Part shown: positions 1 to 7,757 of the stretch, piece by piece
How positions within the stretch are numbered: position 1 is the stretch's first letter
How the letters are laid out: each line of letters starts with the position of its first letter
DNA from: Oscillospiraceae bacterium
GTDB taxonomy: Bacteria; Bacillota; Clostridia; Oscillospirales; Acutalibacteraceae
Direction: 5' to 3'
NCBI GenBank assembly: GCA_910574995.1
Contig: CAJTCS010000001.1
Coordinates: 372,001 to 436,000, forward strand
Length of the DNA stretch: 64,000 nt
Made by a program: the position numbers and the translations under genes
Notes under the pieces: generated by a model
Database searches by the model: none
Told to the model about the DNA's origin: nothing
The model's input: only the letters and a program-made list of their open reading frames with translations

Positions 1-567
1 GTTGGCAGCAGCCCAGGCAGCCATTTTGCCGGGGTCTGTGTCCGCCCCTGTCATGGAGGCCACTACCATAGCCATGGCTGTGGGGCCGCAGCCGTAGGGC
101 CCGATAGGGTCGTCGCCGTAAGGCATGTTCGCCCAGGCCGGGTCCCGTTGGTTGAAGTATACGCAGGGCATAGCGCCGCCGGTAAGAACCTCCTGCCCAT
201 CCTTGATGATCAGTTGGGTGACCACCGGGTCAGCGGGGGGGGCGTCCGGCGTAGGGGCCGGCTCGATAGCCACCTGGGGCGGTGAAAATTCCAAAGGGAA
301 AGGGGAGATGGCAGCCTTTGCTGAGGCCGCGCACCGTGATCTTACAAAGTGCCCGGTCTGCCAGGCTTGTATTTGGGCCTGGGCCGCCTGTACGGCCTCC
401 ATGACGGTGTCTCCTATTGCCTGGGCGGCGTTTGCCACAGGCGCGGTGATGCGGGCGAACAGCGCCGGGGAAAACCAGCTGCAGAACAGCAGTTCCATAA
501 TACCCACACATAGCGCCGCCAACAGGAAGTACCCCCATATCCTCTTTTTCTTCTTCGTATGCTTCAC
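1..567 (-). CDS. Membrane-anchored C39-like cysteine peptidase (partial, 3' end outside window)
   Basis: The visible part is 189 codons from a GTG start at 567, with GGAGG at 576-580 as ribosome binding site. Residues 1-10 are very basic and about 11-34 form a membrane segment or uncleaved signal. A Pro/Ala-rich linker (about 90-115) follows. From about 133 the protein reads as the start of a Peptidase_C39_2 domain, with YFNQRDPAW and PYGCGPTAMAM; Cys160 is the expected nucleophile. The His/Asp catalytic residues would lie outside the window. Members of this family are cell-surface cysteine peptidases of mostly unknown substrate. The gene is divergent from the motility-flanking genes and has its own promoter at 632-660. 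Confidence 0.75.
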   Translation of the reverse strand, partial: MKHTKKKKRIWGYFLLAALCVGIMELLFCSWFSPALFARITAPVANAAQAIGDTVMEAVQAAQAQIQAWQTGHFVRSRCAASAKAAISPFPLEFSPPQVAIEPAPTPDAPPADPVVTQLIIKDGQEVLTGGAMPCVYFNQRDPAWANMPYGDDPIGPYGCGPTAMAMVVASMTGADTDPGKMAAWAAAN

Positions 568-631
568 AGGGATACCTCCATGGACACACAAACCGCATTT
601 GCTGGCTTTTGTACCAGCCTTTCTATAATAA

Positions 632-660
632 AGTATAACAAATGCGAGTATTTTTGTAAA
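632..660 (-). promoter_or_regulatory. Predicted sigma-A promoter for the C39-like peptidase gene
   Basis: Read on the minus strand there is TTTACA (660-655), a 17-nt spacer and TATACT (637-632). The start point would be near 625, giving a 5' leader of about 58 nt before the GTG at 567. A TATAAT-like box also occurs on the plus strand at 624-629, but it has no good -35, so promotion of the ABC-like gene at 702 is uncertain. Confidence 0.55.
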
Positions 661-701
661 GCGGCCACCCAGCAGGCAGGGCGCGAAGGAGCTAACAATT
701 T

Positions 702-1406
702 ATGCCAACCATCCGTTTGGAACACGTTTCAAAAGTATTCAAAGGCCGCCGCCACAAGTTCGAAACCTTACGTGACGTAAACCTTACCATAGAACAAGGC
801 GAGTTTGTTTTCCTCATTGGCAGCCGGGGCGCGGGCAGCACCACACTGCTGAATATGATTGCGGGCGACCTGCCACCAGACGACGGCAACGTGTATCTGG
901 ATCGCTTTGACCTTGACAAGCTTAACCGCCGGCAGCAGAAAAAACTGCCCTACATTTTCGGGCGGGTTCCCCAGGAATCCCAGCTGGTGCGGGGGGCCAC
1001 GGTGTATGACAACATGTGCTCCATGAAGAAAATGGAACGGTTGCGCGCCAAGCTGACCGACGAGCCCCGGATGAAGAAAGCGCTAGCCTTGGTGGGCATG
1101 GCCGGCTGTGAATACCGTTACCCCCTGGAGATGTCTATTTCAGAGTGCAAAAGGGTCGAACTGGCAAAGGCGATCCTCAACAGCCCGCCTATCCTGCTGT
1201 TGGATAAAATTACCGACCGGATGGACGACGACAGCATCTGGGATATTTTCCACCTTTTGCATGAGATGAACAAGCTGGGGACCACGGTGGTTATGTCCAC
1301 ACACGCCAGGCAGTTCGTAAATATAATGCGCAGGCGTGTGGTTACGTTGGTAGATGGACGGGTGGTGGGGGATGTGGAAAAAGGGCGCTTTGGCGATATC
1401 GTGTAA
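702..1406 (+). CDS. FtsE-like ABC protein with degenerate catalytic motifs (probable pseudo-ATPase)
   Basis: The 234-residue protein has the length and order of motifs of FtsE, the ATPase partner of the FtsX membrane protein in cell division. The motifs are broken. The Walker A loop at 40-48 reads GSRGAGSTT, with Ser46 where the invariant Lys should be. The signature at 144-148 reads MSISE instead of LSGGE. After Walker B Asp168 comes Lys169 where the catalytic Glu should be. Gln91 (Q-loop) and His201 (switch) are retained. The frame is intact with normal codon use, so it is not an obvious pseudogene. No FtsX-like gene follows; the next gene is a chemoreceptor. I infer an ATP-binding-fold protein that cannot hydrolyse ATP normally, perhaps a partner or regulator of a true FtsE elsewhere. 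Confidence 0.75.
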   Translation: MPTIRLEHVSKVFKGRRHKFETLRDVNLTIEQGEFVFLIGSRGAGSTTLLNMIAGDLPPDDGNVYLDRFDLDKLNRRQQKKLPYIFGRVPQESQLVRGATVYDNMCSMKKMERLRAKLTDEPRMKKALALVGMAGCEYRYPLEMSISECKRVELAKAILNSPPILLLDKITDRMDDDSIWDIFHLLHEMNKLGTTVVMSTHARQFVNIMRRRVVTLVDGRVVGDVEKGRFGDIV

Positions 1407-1500
1407 ACGGGAAAATACGGGGACGCGGCCCAGGCCGGTTTGCAGCCCCGATTTTATATAAAGAACATTTCCAGAACTAAAAATCAAGGAGGGAACTATC

Positions 1501-3282
1501 ATGCTCAAGAACATGAAAGTCAAAGCGAGCCTGATAATGGGGTGGGCCGTCACACTGTTGGTTGCCGTGGCCATCATCGTGGCTACACTGGTTATCATGA
1601 ACCAGCAGACCGGAACGTATCAGGAGATCATTGACACGAACATACGGGCCAGCAGCCTGATTTACCAGGCCCGCATGAACACGAATATCGGGGCGCGCCA
1701 CCTGCGCGACATTGCCCTATCCCCCGATGGAAGCGACAGCGCATCCAAAGAGACGCGCATCAACGAAACCTTGGCGGCCCTTTCCGAACAGCTGAAAGAG
1801 CTTAAGGAGATATACCCCCTGGATGATACGACTAAATTGGACGAGTACTTAAACAGCGTTGGCAATTGGGGCACGTTGGTACCCAGCATCCTGGAGGCCC
1901 TGAAGACGGATAAGGATGAGGGCATCCGCATGATCTTGGAGGAGTGCTCCCCCTTGATCAACGCCACGGCAGATATCTCCCAGTCTGTAACTACAGCTTT
2001 GGAGGAATCGGAAGCCAGCATCCTGGCGCGCCAGGAACTGGTGGTCATGTGGTCTATCATCATCATCGTGGCGGTCCTGTTGTTCTCAGCTATTTTTGTG
2101 TTCATCATGGAGATCCGCATTATCAAGGGCATCACAAAGCCTGTTGAAGAAGTCCGCACCGCGTTGATGGGCTTCAGCGAGGGCAACCTGGATATCCCGG
2201 TTACCTATGAGAGTGAGAACGAGTTGGGCGACATGTGCAAGGCCTTGCGCACCAGCCAGCATGTGCTTACCTCCGTTATCAGCGACGAGAGCCATATCCT
2301 GGAAGAAATGGCGGGGGGCAATTTCAATGTACGCACCCAGGCCGAGGATATGTACGTGGGCGCCCTCTCTTCTGTTTTGACCTCTGTACGGGGCATCAAC
2401 CACAGCCTCAGCACTACATTGCAGCAGATCCAGTCTTCGTCTGACCAGGTTTCTTCCGGCGCCGAACAGGTGTCCAACAGCGCCCAGGCCCTGGCCCAGG
2501 GCGCCACCCAGCAGGCCAGTGCCGTGGAAGAGTTGTCCGCTACTGTTACTGAGATTGCCCAGGGCGCCGAAGAGAGCGTGGGCCTGGCCAAGGATTCCAG
2601 TTCTATGTCCAACGACGCGAACACCCAGATTACGGTTTGCAACGAGCATATGCGCGGCATGGTTACGGCCATGGACGAGATCAAGACCTCTGCGGAAGAA
2701 GTCCGGGAGATCATCGACACTATTTCCAATATCGCATTCCAGACCAACATCCTGGCCCTCAACGCAGCCGTAGAGGCCGCCCGTGCCGGTTCTGCTGGCA
2801 AGGGCTTCGCGGTTGTGGCGGATGAAGTGCGGCAGCTGGCCTCTAAATCTGACGAGGCTTCTAAGGCCACCAAGGCCCGCATTGAAAATGCGATCAGCGC
2901 CGTCCAGAAGGGCAGCACCTATGTGTCCGACGTTTCCGAGGCTTTGGAGAAGACCGTGGAGCTGGTAAGTTCGGCTGTTTCCAAGATGGGCGATGTGGCC
3001 GACGCCAGCCGGCAGCAGGCTGAATCTATCGAGCAGATCCGCGAGGGCATCGACCAGATTTCCGCCGTGGTGCAGAACAACTCCGCTACAAGCGAGCAGA
3101 GCGCCGCCGCCAGCGAAGAGCTGTCCAGCCAGGCCCAGCTGATGAAGCAGCTGATGGCCAAGTTCACCCTGCGGGATTTCGGTGAGAGCGGTTCCTTTAC
3201 CGCCGCCCCCGTCAAAGAATCCGCGAATACCGAGGGCGTTTCTTACGCGTCTTCCGGTAACTATTACGACGATAAGTATTAA
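1501..3282 (+). CDS. Methyl-accepting chemotaxis protein
   Basis: This 593-residue chemoreceptor senses an extracytoplasmic cue and controls the CheA kinase. TM1 lies at about 12-36, a periplasmic-type four-helix-bundle sensor (4HB_MCP-like) at about 37-183, TM2 at about 184-208, and HAMP at about 209-262. The rest is the long coiled-coil signalling domain, with the conserved hairpin tip around [19 protein letters not shown] near residues 414-432. The C-terminal tail is Gly/Ser/Tyr-rich. The start follows AGGAGGG at 1488-1494. No CheA, CheW, CheR or CheB gene is in the window, so the receptor works with proteins encoded elsewhere. It lies between the FtsE-like and FtsA-like genes, about 3 kb upstream of flgB. 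Confidence 0.95.
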   Translation: MLKNMKVKASLIMGWAVTLLVAVAIIVATLVIMNQQTGTYQEIIDTNIRASSLIYQARMNTNIGARHLRDIALSPDGSDSASKETRINETLAALSEQLKELKEIYPLDDTTKLDEYLNSVGNWGTLVPSILEALKTDKDEGIRMILEECSPLINATADISQSVTTALEESEASILARQELVVMWSIIIIVAVLLFSAIFVFIMEIRIIKGITKPVEEVRTALMGFSEGNLDIPVTYESENELGDMCKALRTSQHVLTSVISDESHILEEMAGGNFNVRTQAEDMYVGALSSVLTSVRGINHSLSTTLQQIQSSSDQVSSGAEQVSNSAQALAQGATQQASAVEELSATVTEIAQGAEESVGLAKDSSSMSNDANTQITVCNEHMRGMVTAMDEIKTSAEEVREIIDTISNIAFQTNILALNAAVEAARAGSAGKGFAVVADEVRQLASKSDEASKATKARIENAISAVQKGSTYVSDVSEALEKTVELVSSAVSKMGDVADASRQQAESIEQIREGIDQISAVVQNNSATSEQSAAASEELSSQAQLMKQLMAKFTLRDFGESGSFTAAPVKESANTEGVSYASSGNYYDDKY

Positions 3283-3333
3283 AGACAGAAAACGTGGGGG
3301 GCGGCCGCCTGCCCGCTGAAGAGCACGAGAACC

Positions 3334-3374
3334 TGCAAAGCCGGACGGCCCGCCTGGGCTTGCCCGGCTTTGCA
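3334..3374 (+). terminator. GC-rich hairpin after the chemoreceptor gene (no T-run)
   Basis: TGCAAAGCCGG (3334-3344) pairs perfectly with CCGGCTTTGCA (3364-3374), enclosing a second GC-rich pairing. It is followed by AATAAAAAATTT rather than a T-run, so it is an atypical terminator or an attenuator between the receptor and the FtsA-like gene at 3410. Confidence 0.4.
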
Positions 3375-3409
3375 AATAAAAAATTTCCGAAGAACGTGAG
3401 GGGATCGCT

Positions 3410-5431
3410 GTGCCAGAGAAACAGGACGCAGGGACCATTTTTGCCCTTGATATCGGCACCCGCAGTATTATTGGGGTCTTGGGCAAGGCAGAGAAGGGCC
3501 GTTTCCATGTTACGGCCATTGAAAAAGAAGAGCACGGCCGCAGGGCCATGCTGGATGGGCAGATCGTGGAGATCGAACAGGTGGCGGCTGTAGCCAAAAC
3601 GGTCCTGCAGCGGCTGGAAGCCAAATCCCAGCTGAAATTGCAGCGGGTGTGCGTGGCTGCCGCAGGGCGGGCCCTGCGCTCTCAAGAGGCATGCTTTTCT
3701 TTGGAATTCCCAGAGCTGCGGGTAGCAGACGCCGACTTGGTAGGCCAGCTGGAAGCCGGCGCGGTCTCCGCCGCCGAGCGCGCCCTGTCCGAGCAGGCAG
3801 AGACCCAGGACCGCTTCTATATGGTGGGCTACACAGCCCGCCAATACCGCCTGGACGGGTACCCCCTGGGGAACCTGCTGGGCCACCGGGGCCGGCGCTT
3901 TGAAGTGGATGTAGTCTCCACATTTTTGCCCTGCGGGGTGGTGGAAAGCCTGTACGCCGTGGTGTCCAGGCTGGGGCTGGAAGTCTCTAGCCTGACCCTG
4001 GAGCCTATCGCTTCCTTGAATGCCTGCATCCCCGAGGATATCCGCTTATTAAATTTGGTGCTGGCGGATATCGGTGCGGGCACCTCTGACCTGGCCGTAT
4101 GCCGGGAAGGCAGCGTGGTGGGGTACACCATGGCTACGGTAGCGGGGGATGAGGTGACGGAGGCGTTGATGAAGGGCCTTCTGGTGGACTTTAAAACAGC
4201 CGAACGGCTGAAGCTGCAGATCGGCTCGCAAGAACCCCAGCCCTATTCGGACATCCTGGGCCTGAAACATGAGGCGGATCCTCGCCGGTTATGGGAGCTG
4301 GCCCAACCCGCCGCCCAACGCCTGGCAAAGGAGATTGCCGCTAAGGTATTGGAGCTTAACGGCGCGCCGCCCTCCGCGGTGTTCCTGGCCGGGGGCGGCG
4401 CAAAGCTGCAGGGTTTATCCCAGCTGGTGGCGGAGGAACTGGAAATGGGGGAAAGCCGGGTGGCCTTGGCAGGCCGCCACTTCGAGTCCAGCGCCTACTC
4501 TGACGAATATGAGTTGGGCGACCCGGAATTTGCCACGCCCCTGGGTATCGGGATTTCCGCAGCTTTGGGTATGATCAACGACAGCTATATGATCACCCTG
4601 AACGGCAGCCCGGCCAAGCTGTTCCGCAGCGGCCTGTTGACCCTGCGGGATGTGCTGCTGATGAACGGCTACCATTATGGGGATATGATGGGCCGCACAG
4701 GCTCGAACCTTACCATAACGCTCAATGGGCAGCGGAAGTTTTTCCGGGGCGAGGCGGCTGTGCCTGCCAAAATCCTGCGCAACGGCGAAGAGGCCGCCCT
4801 GTCCGACGTAGTGCATGCCGGGGACCGGGTGGATTTTACCCCAGCCGTACAGGGCCGCTCTGCCAGCCCGACGCTCTTAGACCTGTTAGGCCCCGGCTTT
4901 ACGGGCCTGCTGCGGGTGAACGGCGAGCCCCAGTCCCTTCGGTACCGCTTGTGCCCAGGGGATTCGGTGGAGGCCCGGGCGGATGCCGCCGCGCCTACAA
5001 AGCCGCCCCTTGCGGCGGGAAAGCCGGCTATCCCCGAAGCGCCGCCTGCGCCCCCACTGGAGCAGAAGCCTGCCCCAGTGGAAAAGAAGGCCCCGCCGGC
5101 CAGCCAAACGGCCGCGCCCGACCCATTGCCCCCTGCCCCCAAAAAGGAGCCGCAGCGGGAAGAATTGGCTGGGCAGATGGCCTTTGGCAGCCAGAGTGCC
5201 CCCAGTGGGCCAGCCTGGCCTGGGGAGCTATGCATCCAGCTGAACGGGGCCATGCTGCGCTTGCCGCCTAAACCACAGGGCAACCATTATTACCTGATGG
5301 ATGTGCTGGAATATTCCGGGCTGGACTTCCAGCATTTGGAGAGCCCGGTAGAGCTATTGGTAAATGGGCAGCCCGGGCAGTTTACCCAGGTGCTGCGGCA
5401 GGGCGACGATGTGGTAATCTGCACAGAGTAG
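3410..5431 (+). CDS. FtsA-like actin-fold protein with C-terminal Pro-rich linker and repeated beta-rich domains
   Basis: The protein has 673 residues, much longer than a typical FtsA of about 400-440. The GTG start follows GAGGGG at 3397-3402. It carries the actin/Hsp70-type phosphate-1 motif (FALDIGT, 11-17), an SHS2-like insert, phosphate-2 (LADIGAGTSDL, 218-228) and the adenosine motif (LAGGGAK, 326-332). After about residue 385 come a beta-rich module (TITLNG...VVHAGDRVDF), a Pro/Ala-rich linker (about 525-580) and a second copy of the same kind of module (IQLNG...LRQGDDVVI). FtsA tethers FtsZ to the membrane. Long FtsA-domain proteins with such tails are common in Clostridia and poorly characterised. 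Whether this is the main FtsA or a motility-associated paralogue cannot be told here. Confidence 0.75.
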   Translation: MPEKQDAGTIFALDIGTRSIIGVLGKAEKGRFHVTAIEKEEHGRRAMLDGQIVEIEQVAAVAKTVLQRLEAKSQLKLQRVCVAAAGRALRSQEACFSLEFPELRVADADLVGQLEAGAVSAAERALSEQAETQDRFYMVGYTARQYRLDGYPLGNLLGHRGRRFEVDVVSTFLPCGVVESLYAVVSRLGLEVSSLTLEPIASLNACIPEDIRLLNLVLADIGAGTSDLAVCREGSVVGYTMATVAGDEVTEALMKGLLVDFKTAERLKLQIGSQEPQPYSDILGLKHEADPRRLWELAQPAAQRLAKEIAAKVLELNGAPPSAVFLAGGGAKLQGLSQLVAEELEMGESRVALAGRHFESSAYSDEYELGDPEFATPLGIGISAALGMINDSYMITLNGSPAKLFRSGLLTLRDVLLMNGYHYGDMMGRTGSNLTITLNGQRKFFRGEAAVPAKILRNGEEAALSDVVHAGDRVDFTPAVQGRSASPTLLDLLGPGFTGLLRVNGEPQSLRYRLCPGDSVEARADAAAPTKPPLAAGKPAIPEAPPAPPLEQKPAPVEKKAPPASQTAAPDPLPPAPKKEPQREELAGQMAFGSQSAPSGPAWPGELCIQLNGAMLRLPPKPQGNHYYLMDVLEYSGLDFQHLESPVELLVNGQPGQFTQVLRQGDDVVICTE

Positions 5432-5487
5432 ATGGGCCGGGGAACCTGACTTAAAAAAACCCAGTAATAAAGGAGAGTTCGATAGAA

Positions 5488-5904
5488 ATGAGACATGCAG
5501 CAGCACTTTTTGCAGGGGCGCTGCTCCTGCTTGCCCTGTCCGGATGTGGGGGAGGCGAGGCAACGTCCTCTATGGGGACGCTGGCGGAAAGCGCACAAAG
5601 CCAGTTGGAATCCGCTGCCAGCGAGTTGGAAGTGATGACAGTGGAGGAGGCAGTGGATTATTTCAAAACCCTTTCCCCCCAGGTGCTGGGGCTGGAGGGC
5701 AAGAGCTTAGGGGAGTATGACGTCCTACATAGCCAGGCCATGGTGCCTGTAGACAACGTCCCTTGCGTGGAGATATCGGTCTATGGCAAAAGCGAAACTA
5801 CCGACACCCACACCCTAGCGGGCAGCTACCTTCTTGCTAGGGACGGCACGGCCCTTTACAAGCTGGACGAGGCCACTGACAGCATCACCCGCCTGGAGTT
5901 TTAG
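5488..5904 (+). CDS. Small predicted lipoprotein, function unknown
   Basis: The 138-residue product begins with a lipoprotein signal: a basic start, a hydrophobic stretch at about 5-17, and the lipobox LSGC with Cys20 followed by a Gly-rich spacer. It should be lipidated and held on the outer face of the membrane. The mature part is a small mixed alpha/beta domain with no motif I recognise. The start follows AAGGAGAG at 5469-5476. It is the last gene before the flagellar promoter and is close behind the FtsA-like gene, so both may share a transcript. Confidence 0.75.
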   Translation: MRHAAALFAGALLLLALSGCGGGEATSSMGTLAESAQSQLESAASELEVMTVEEAVDYFKTLSPQVLGLEGKSLGEYDVLHSQAMVPVDNVPCVEISVYGKSETTDTHTLAGSYLLARDGTALYKLDEATDSITRLEF

Positions 5905-6248
5905 CCACAAAAAGTGCGGCTTGCCATGAATAATATACTATTATAGGGTTTTAGATAGTGTTTCATATTTGAATTGGTGAAAAATGTAGAAATAGCACGA
6001 AAGTACAGGGCGGATTTTAGCAGATATTTTTTAAGGCAGGGGGGCGGAAACTCGTCCCCCTGCCTTGTCTTGATAAGAAAAAGGCTGATTTTTTTTGAAT
6101 TGGCCACCAAAAATAGGAAGAAAAAAAGCTTGGGGCACAAAATATGGTAGATTATCCGGAAGGGGCCCCATCTATGGGTTGGGGGCGCGCCATTATGGGG
6201 AACATATGAAATAAACTTTTTTCAATCCAACACTCTAGAAATTACCTC
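5905..6248. other. AT-rich intergenic region with a long inverted repeat
   Basis: No gene was found in this AT-rich stretch. It contains an 11-bp perfect inverted repeat, AAGGCAGGGGG (6033-6043) with CCCCCTGCCTT (6056-6066), with no T-run on either strand. It may end transcription from the lipoprotein gene or act as a boundary before the flagellar promoter. Confidence 0.5.
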
Positions 6249-6277
6249 TTGAATTGTCAAGGGCTATATGGTATACT
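6249..6277 (+). promoter_or_regulatory. Main promoter of the flagellar/chemotaxis operon (extended -10, sigma-A type)
   Basis: TTGAAT (6249-6254), a 17-nt spacer and TATACT (6272-6277) are preceded by TG at 6269-6270, making an extended -10 TGnTATACT. The predicted start is near 6284, giving a leader of about 130 nt before flgB. The match is to a housekeeping sigma-A promoter, not to the sigma-28 consensus, which fits an early basal-body operon. Confidence 0.75.
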
Positions 6278-6283
6278 GTTATA

Positions 6284-6412
6284 GCTTGATAAAAGTGGGA
6301 AAGTGCCCGGAATATGTCTTGAAAATGGAAAAGGCCGGGTACACCTTTTATAAAAATAGCGTGCATTTTTATGGCATATCGCACATAGGCTGCAAAGGAA
6401 AGGAGCCTTGCA
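6284..6412 (+). promoter_or_regulatory. Structured 5' leader of the flagellar operon; flgB SD in a hairpin loop
   Basis: Two structures are visible. A long-range stem pairs 6289-6295 with 6345-6351 (7 bp) and 6303-6310 with 6335-6342 (8 bp, one G-U). The second is a hairpin directly before the flgB ATG: TGCAAAGG (6391-6398) pairs with CCTTGCA (6406-6412, one bulged A), leaving the loop AAAGGAG. That loop is the Shine-Dalgarno, and two GGA triplets occur nearby. This suggests post-transcriptional control of the first gene, for example by an RNA-binding protein of the CsrA type, though none is encoded in the window. Confidence 0.5.
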
Positions 6413-6805
6413 ATGATTAGCTTGACGAACAACAGCATGCGCATGATGGAAAAGTCCATGGAGTTCCTCTGGGCCCGCCAAGCGGCTATCCTGGATAATA
6501 TATCCAACGCGGAGACCCCCAATTATAAGGTAAAGAACGTTACCTTTGAAGAGCAGTTCCAGCTGGCTTTGGAGGGGGCCGACCGTAAGCGCGAGGGATC
6601 GGGCACACAGGCCGCCATGCGCAGCGCCATCGAAAATGCCCGTTGGACAGCGACAGAACCCCAGGAAGCTACCCGCATGGACGAGAACGGGGTAAATGTT
6701 ACGGAACAAAGCGTAGAGGCGGTGCGTACCGCATATCAATTGCAATATGTATATCAGAGCATTTCCAGCGATATCAATGTCCTGCGTACGGCTATTACCG
6801 GCTAA
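6413..6805 (+). CDS. flgB: Flagellar basal-body rod protein FlgB
   Basis: This is the first gene of the operon (130 residues). FlgB is the proximal rod subunit next to the MS ring and is exported by the flagellar type III apparatus. The N-terminal region has the rod-family pattern FLWARQAAILDNISNAETP. The C-terminal helix (SVEAVRTAYQLQYVYQ) matches the rod/hook family end needed for polymerisation. Length is normal. The start follows AAAGGAG at 6399-6405, which sits in a hairpin loop. flgC and fliE follow in the usual order. Confidence 0.96.
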   Translation: MISLTNNSMRMMEKSMEFLWARQAAILDNISNAETPNYKVKNVTFEEQFQLALEGADRKREGSGTQAAMRSAIENARWTATEPQEATRMDENGVNVTEQSVEAVRTAYQLQYVYQSISSDINVLRTAITG

Positions 6806-6826
6806 TTGGGTTAGGAGGAATACATA

Positions 6827-7285
6827 ATGGCTTTTTTGGGCAGCATCAATATCGTGGGCTCGGGCCTGACGGCCCAGCAGCTGCGGCTAGATGTGATTTC
6901 GGAAAATATTACAAACCTGAATACCACGCGTACGGAAAACGGCGACGGCCCCTACCGCCGGAAGATGGTCGTCTTCCAGGCGGAGAGTGGCAAAGATGAT
7001 TTCCGTTTGGCGCTGCAAAGTGCCATGGGCGCTTCTAACTGCGGTTATGAAAAAGCGGGGGGCGTGCGCGTTACGGAAATTGCGGAGGACCCCTCTCCGT
7101 TTGCCGTTTCGTACGACCCTACCCACCCGGACGCCAACGAAGAGGGCTATCTGGAGATGCCCAATGTGATTTTGGTCAAGGAGATTACAGACGCCATGGC
7201 GGCCACACAAGCATATTCCGCCAACGTAACGGCGTTTAATACGCTGAAGGGCGTTATCGCCAAAGGCATGGAGATCGGCAGATAA
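6827..7285 (+). CDS. flgC: Flagellar basal-body rod protein FlgC
   Basis: FlgC (152 residues) is the second proximal rod component. The N-terminus has the rod-family motif SGLTAQQLRLDVISENITNL, followed by the arginine-rich PYRRKMVVF that is typical of FlgC. The C-terminus (ITDAMAATQAYSANVTAFN) forms the conserved coiled helix. The start follows AGGAGG at 6811-6816. It is 21 nt downstream of flgB and so is co-transcribed. Confidence 0.96.
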   Translation: MAFLGSINIVGSGLTAQQLRLDVISENITNLNTTRTENGDGPYRRKMVVFQAESGKDDFRLALQSAMGASNCGYEKAGGVRVTEIAEDPSPFAVSYDPTHPDANEEGYLEMPNVILVKEITDAMAATQAYSANVTAFNTLKGVIAKGMEIGR

Positions 7286-7354
7286 AAGACTTTTGCCGGG
7301 TTTTTGTGCTTTGCGGCGGGTTTTATAGTTCATAGAAAAGGAAGGGACTACATA

Positions 7355-7693
7355 ATGATTGTTAATGGGATTTTGCCAGCGTCCACTTTAAGCGGGACGC
7401 CGCTGGTATCCCCTTTGTGGGGTTCCATGCCCACGGCGGGCGAGGAGGCAGGGGGGGCTTCCGGGGCTTCGGGCGCCTCTTTTGCGGATATATTCCAGTA
7501 CGCTATCGACGCGGTGAAGGAATCGGACGCGGAAAAGACCCAGGCCCAATACCTGATGGCCACGGGGCAGCTGGACAATCCCGCCCAGCTTACCTTGGCG
7601 GCCAGCAAGTATGAGCTTTCCGTCAGCCTGCTGGTGCAGCTGCGCAACAAGGCTGTGGAGACCTATAACGAGCTGATGCGCATCAGCCTGTAA
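7355..7693 (+). CDS. fliE: Flagellar hook-basal body complex protein FliE
   Basis: FliE (112 residues) joins the MS ring to the rod. The start chosen is ATG 7355 after AAGGAAGGG (7339-7347); the frame is open further upstream, but no better site exists. The C-terminal half carries the typical FliE pattern with TAQYLMATGQLDNPAQLTLA-like and LVQLRNKAVETYNELMRISL segments. The N-terminal 40 residues are Gly/Ala/Ser-rich and poorly conserved, as usual. It lies between flgC and fliF. Confidence 0.93.
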   Translation: MIVNGILPASTLSGTPLVSPLWGSMPTAGEEAGGASGASGASFADIFQYAIDAVKESDAEKTQAQYLMATGQLDNPAQLTLAASKYELSVSLLVQLRNKAVETYNELMRISL

Positions 7694-7757
7694 ACGCATA
7701 CTAAGGAATTCGGCTTCGGGCACACCTGGCCCTTGGGCTTGAGTGGAGGTAGACCGC

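Noticed and set aside
599-629. TATAAT-like box as promoter for the FtsE-like gene at 702
   Set aside because: The best upstream hexamer (TTGCTG) is 19 nt away; too weak to list as a promoter by itself.
702-1406. Calling this gene ftsE outright
   Set aside because: Walker A Lys, catalytic Glu and signature are all changed and there is no ftsX, so the functional name would be misleading.
2086-3624. Long open frame on the minus strand opposite the chemoreceptor (512 codons)
   Set aside because: It is a shadow of the chemoreceptor: low-complexity Leu/Gly/Arg composition, no ribosome binding site and no family features.
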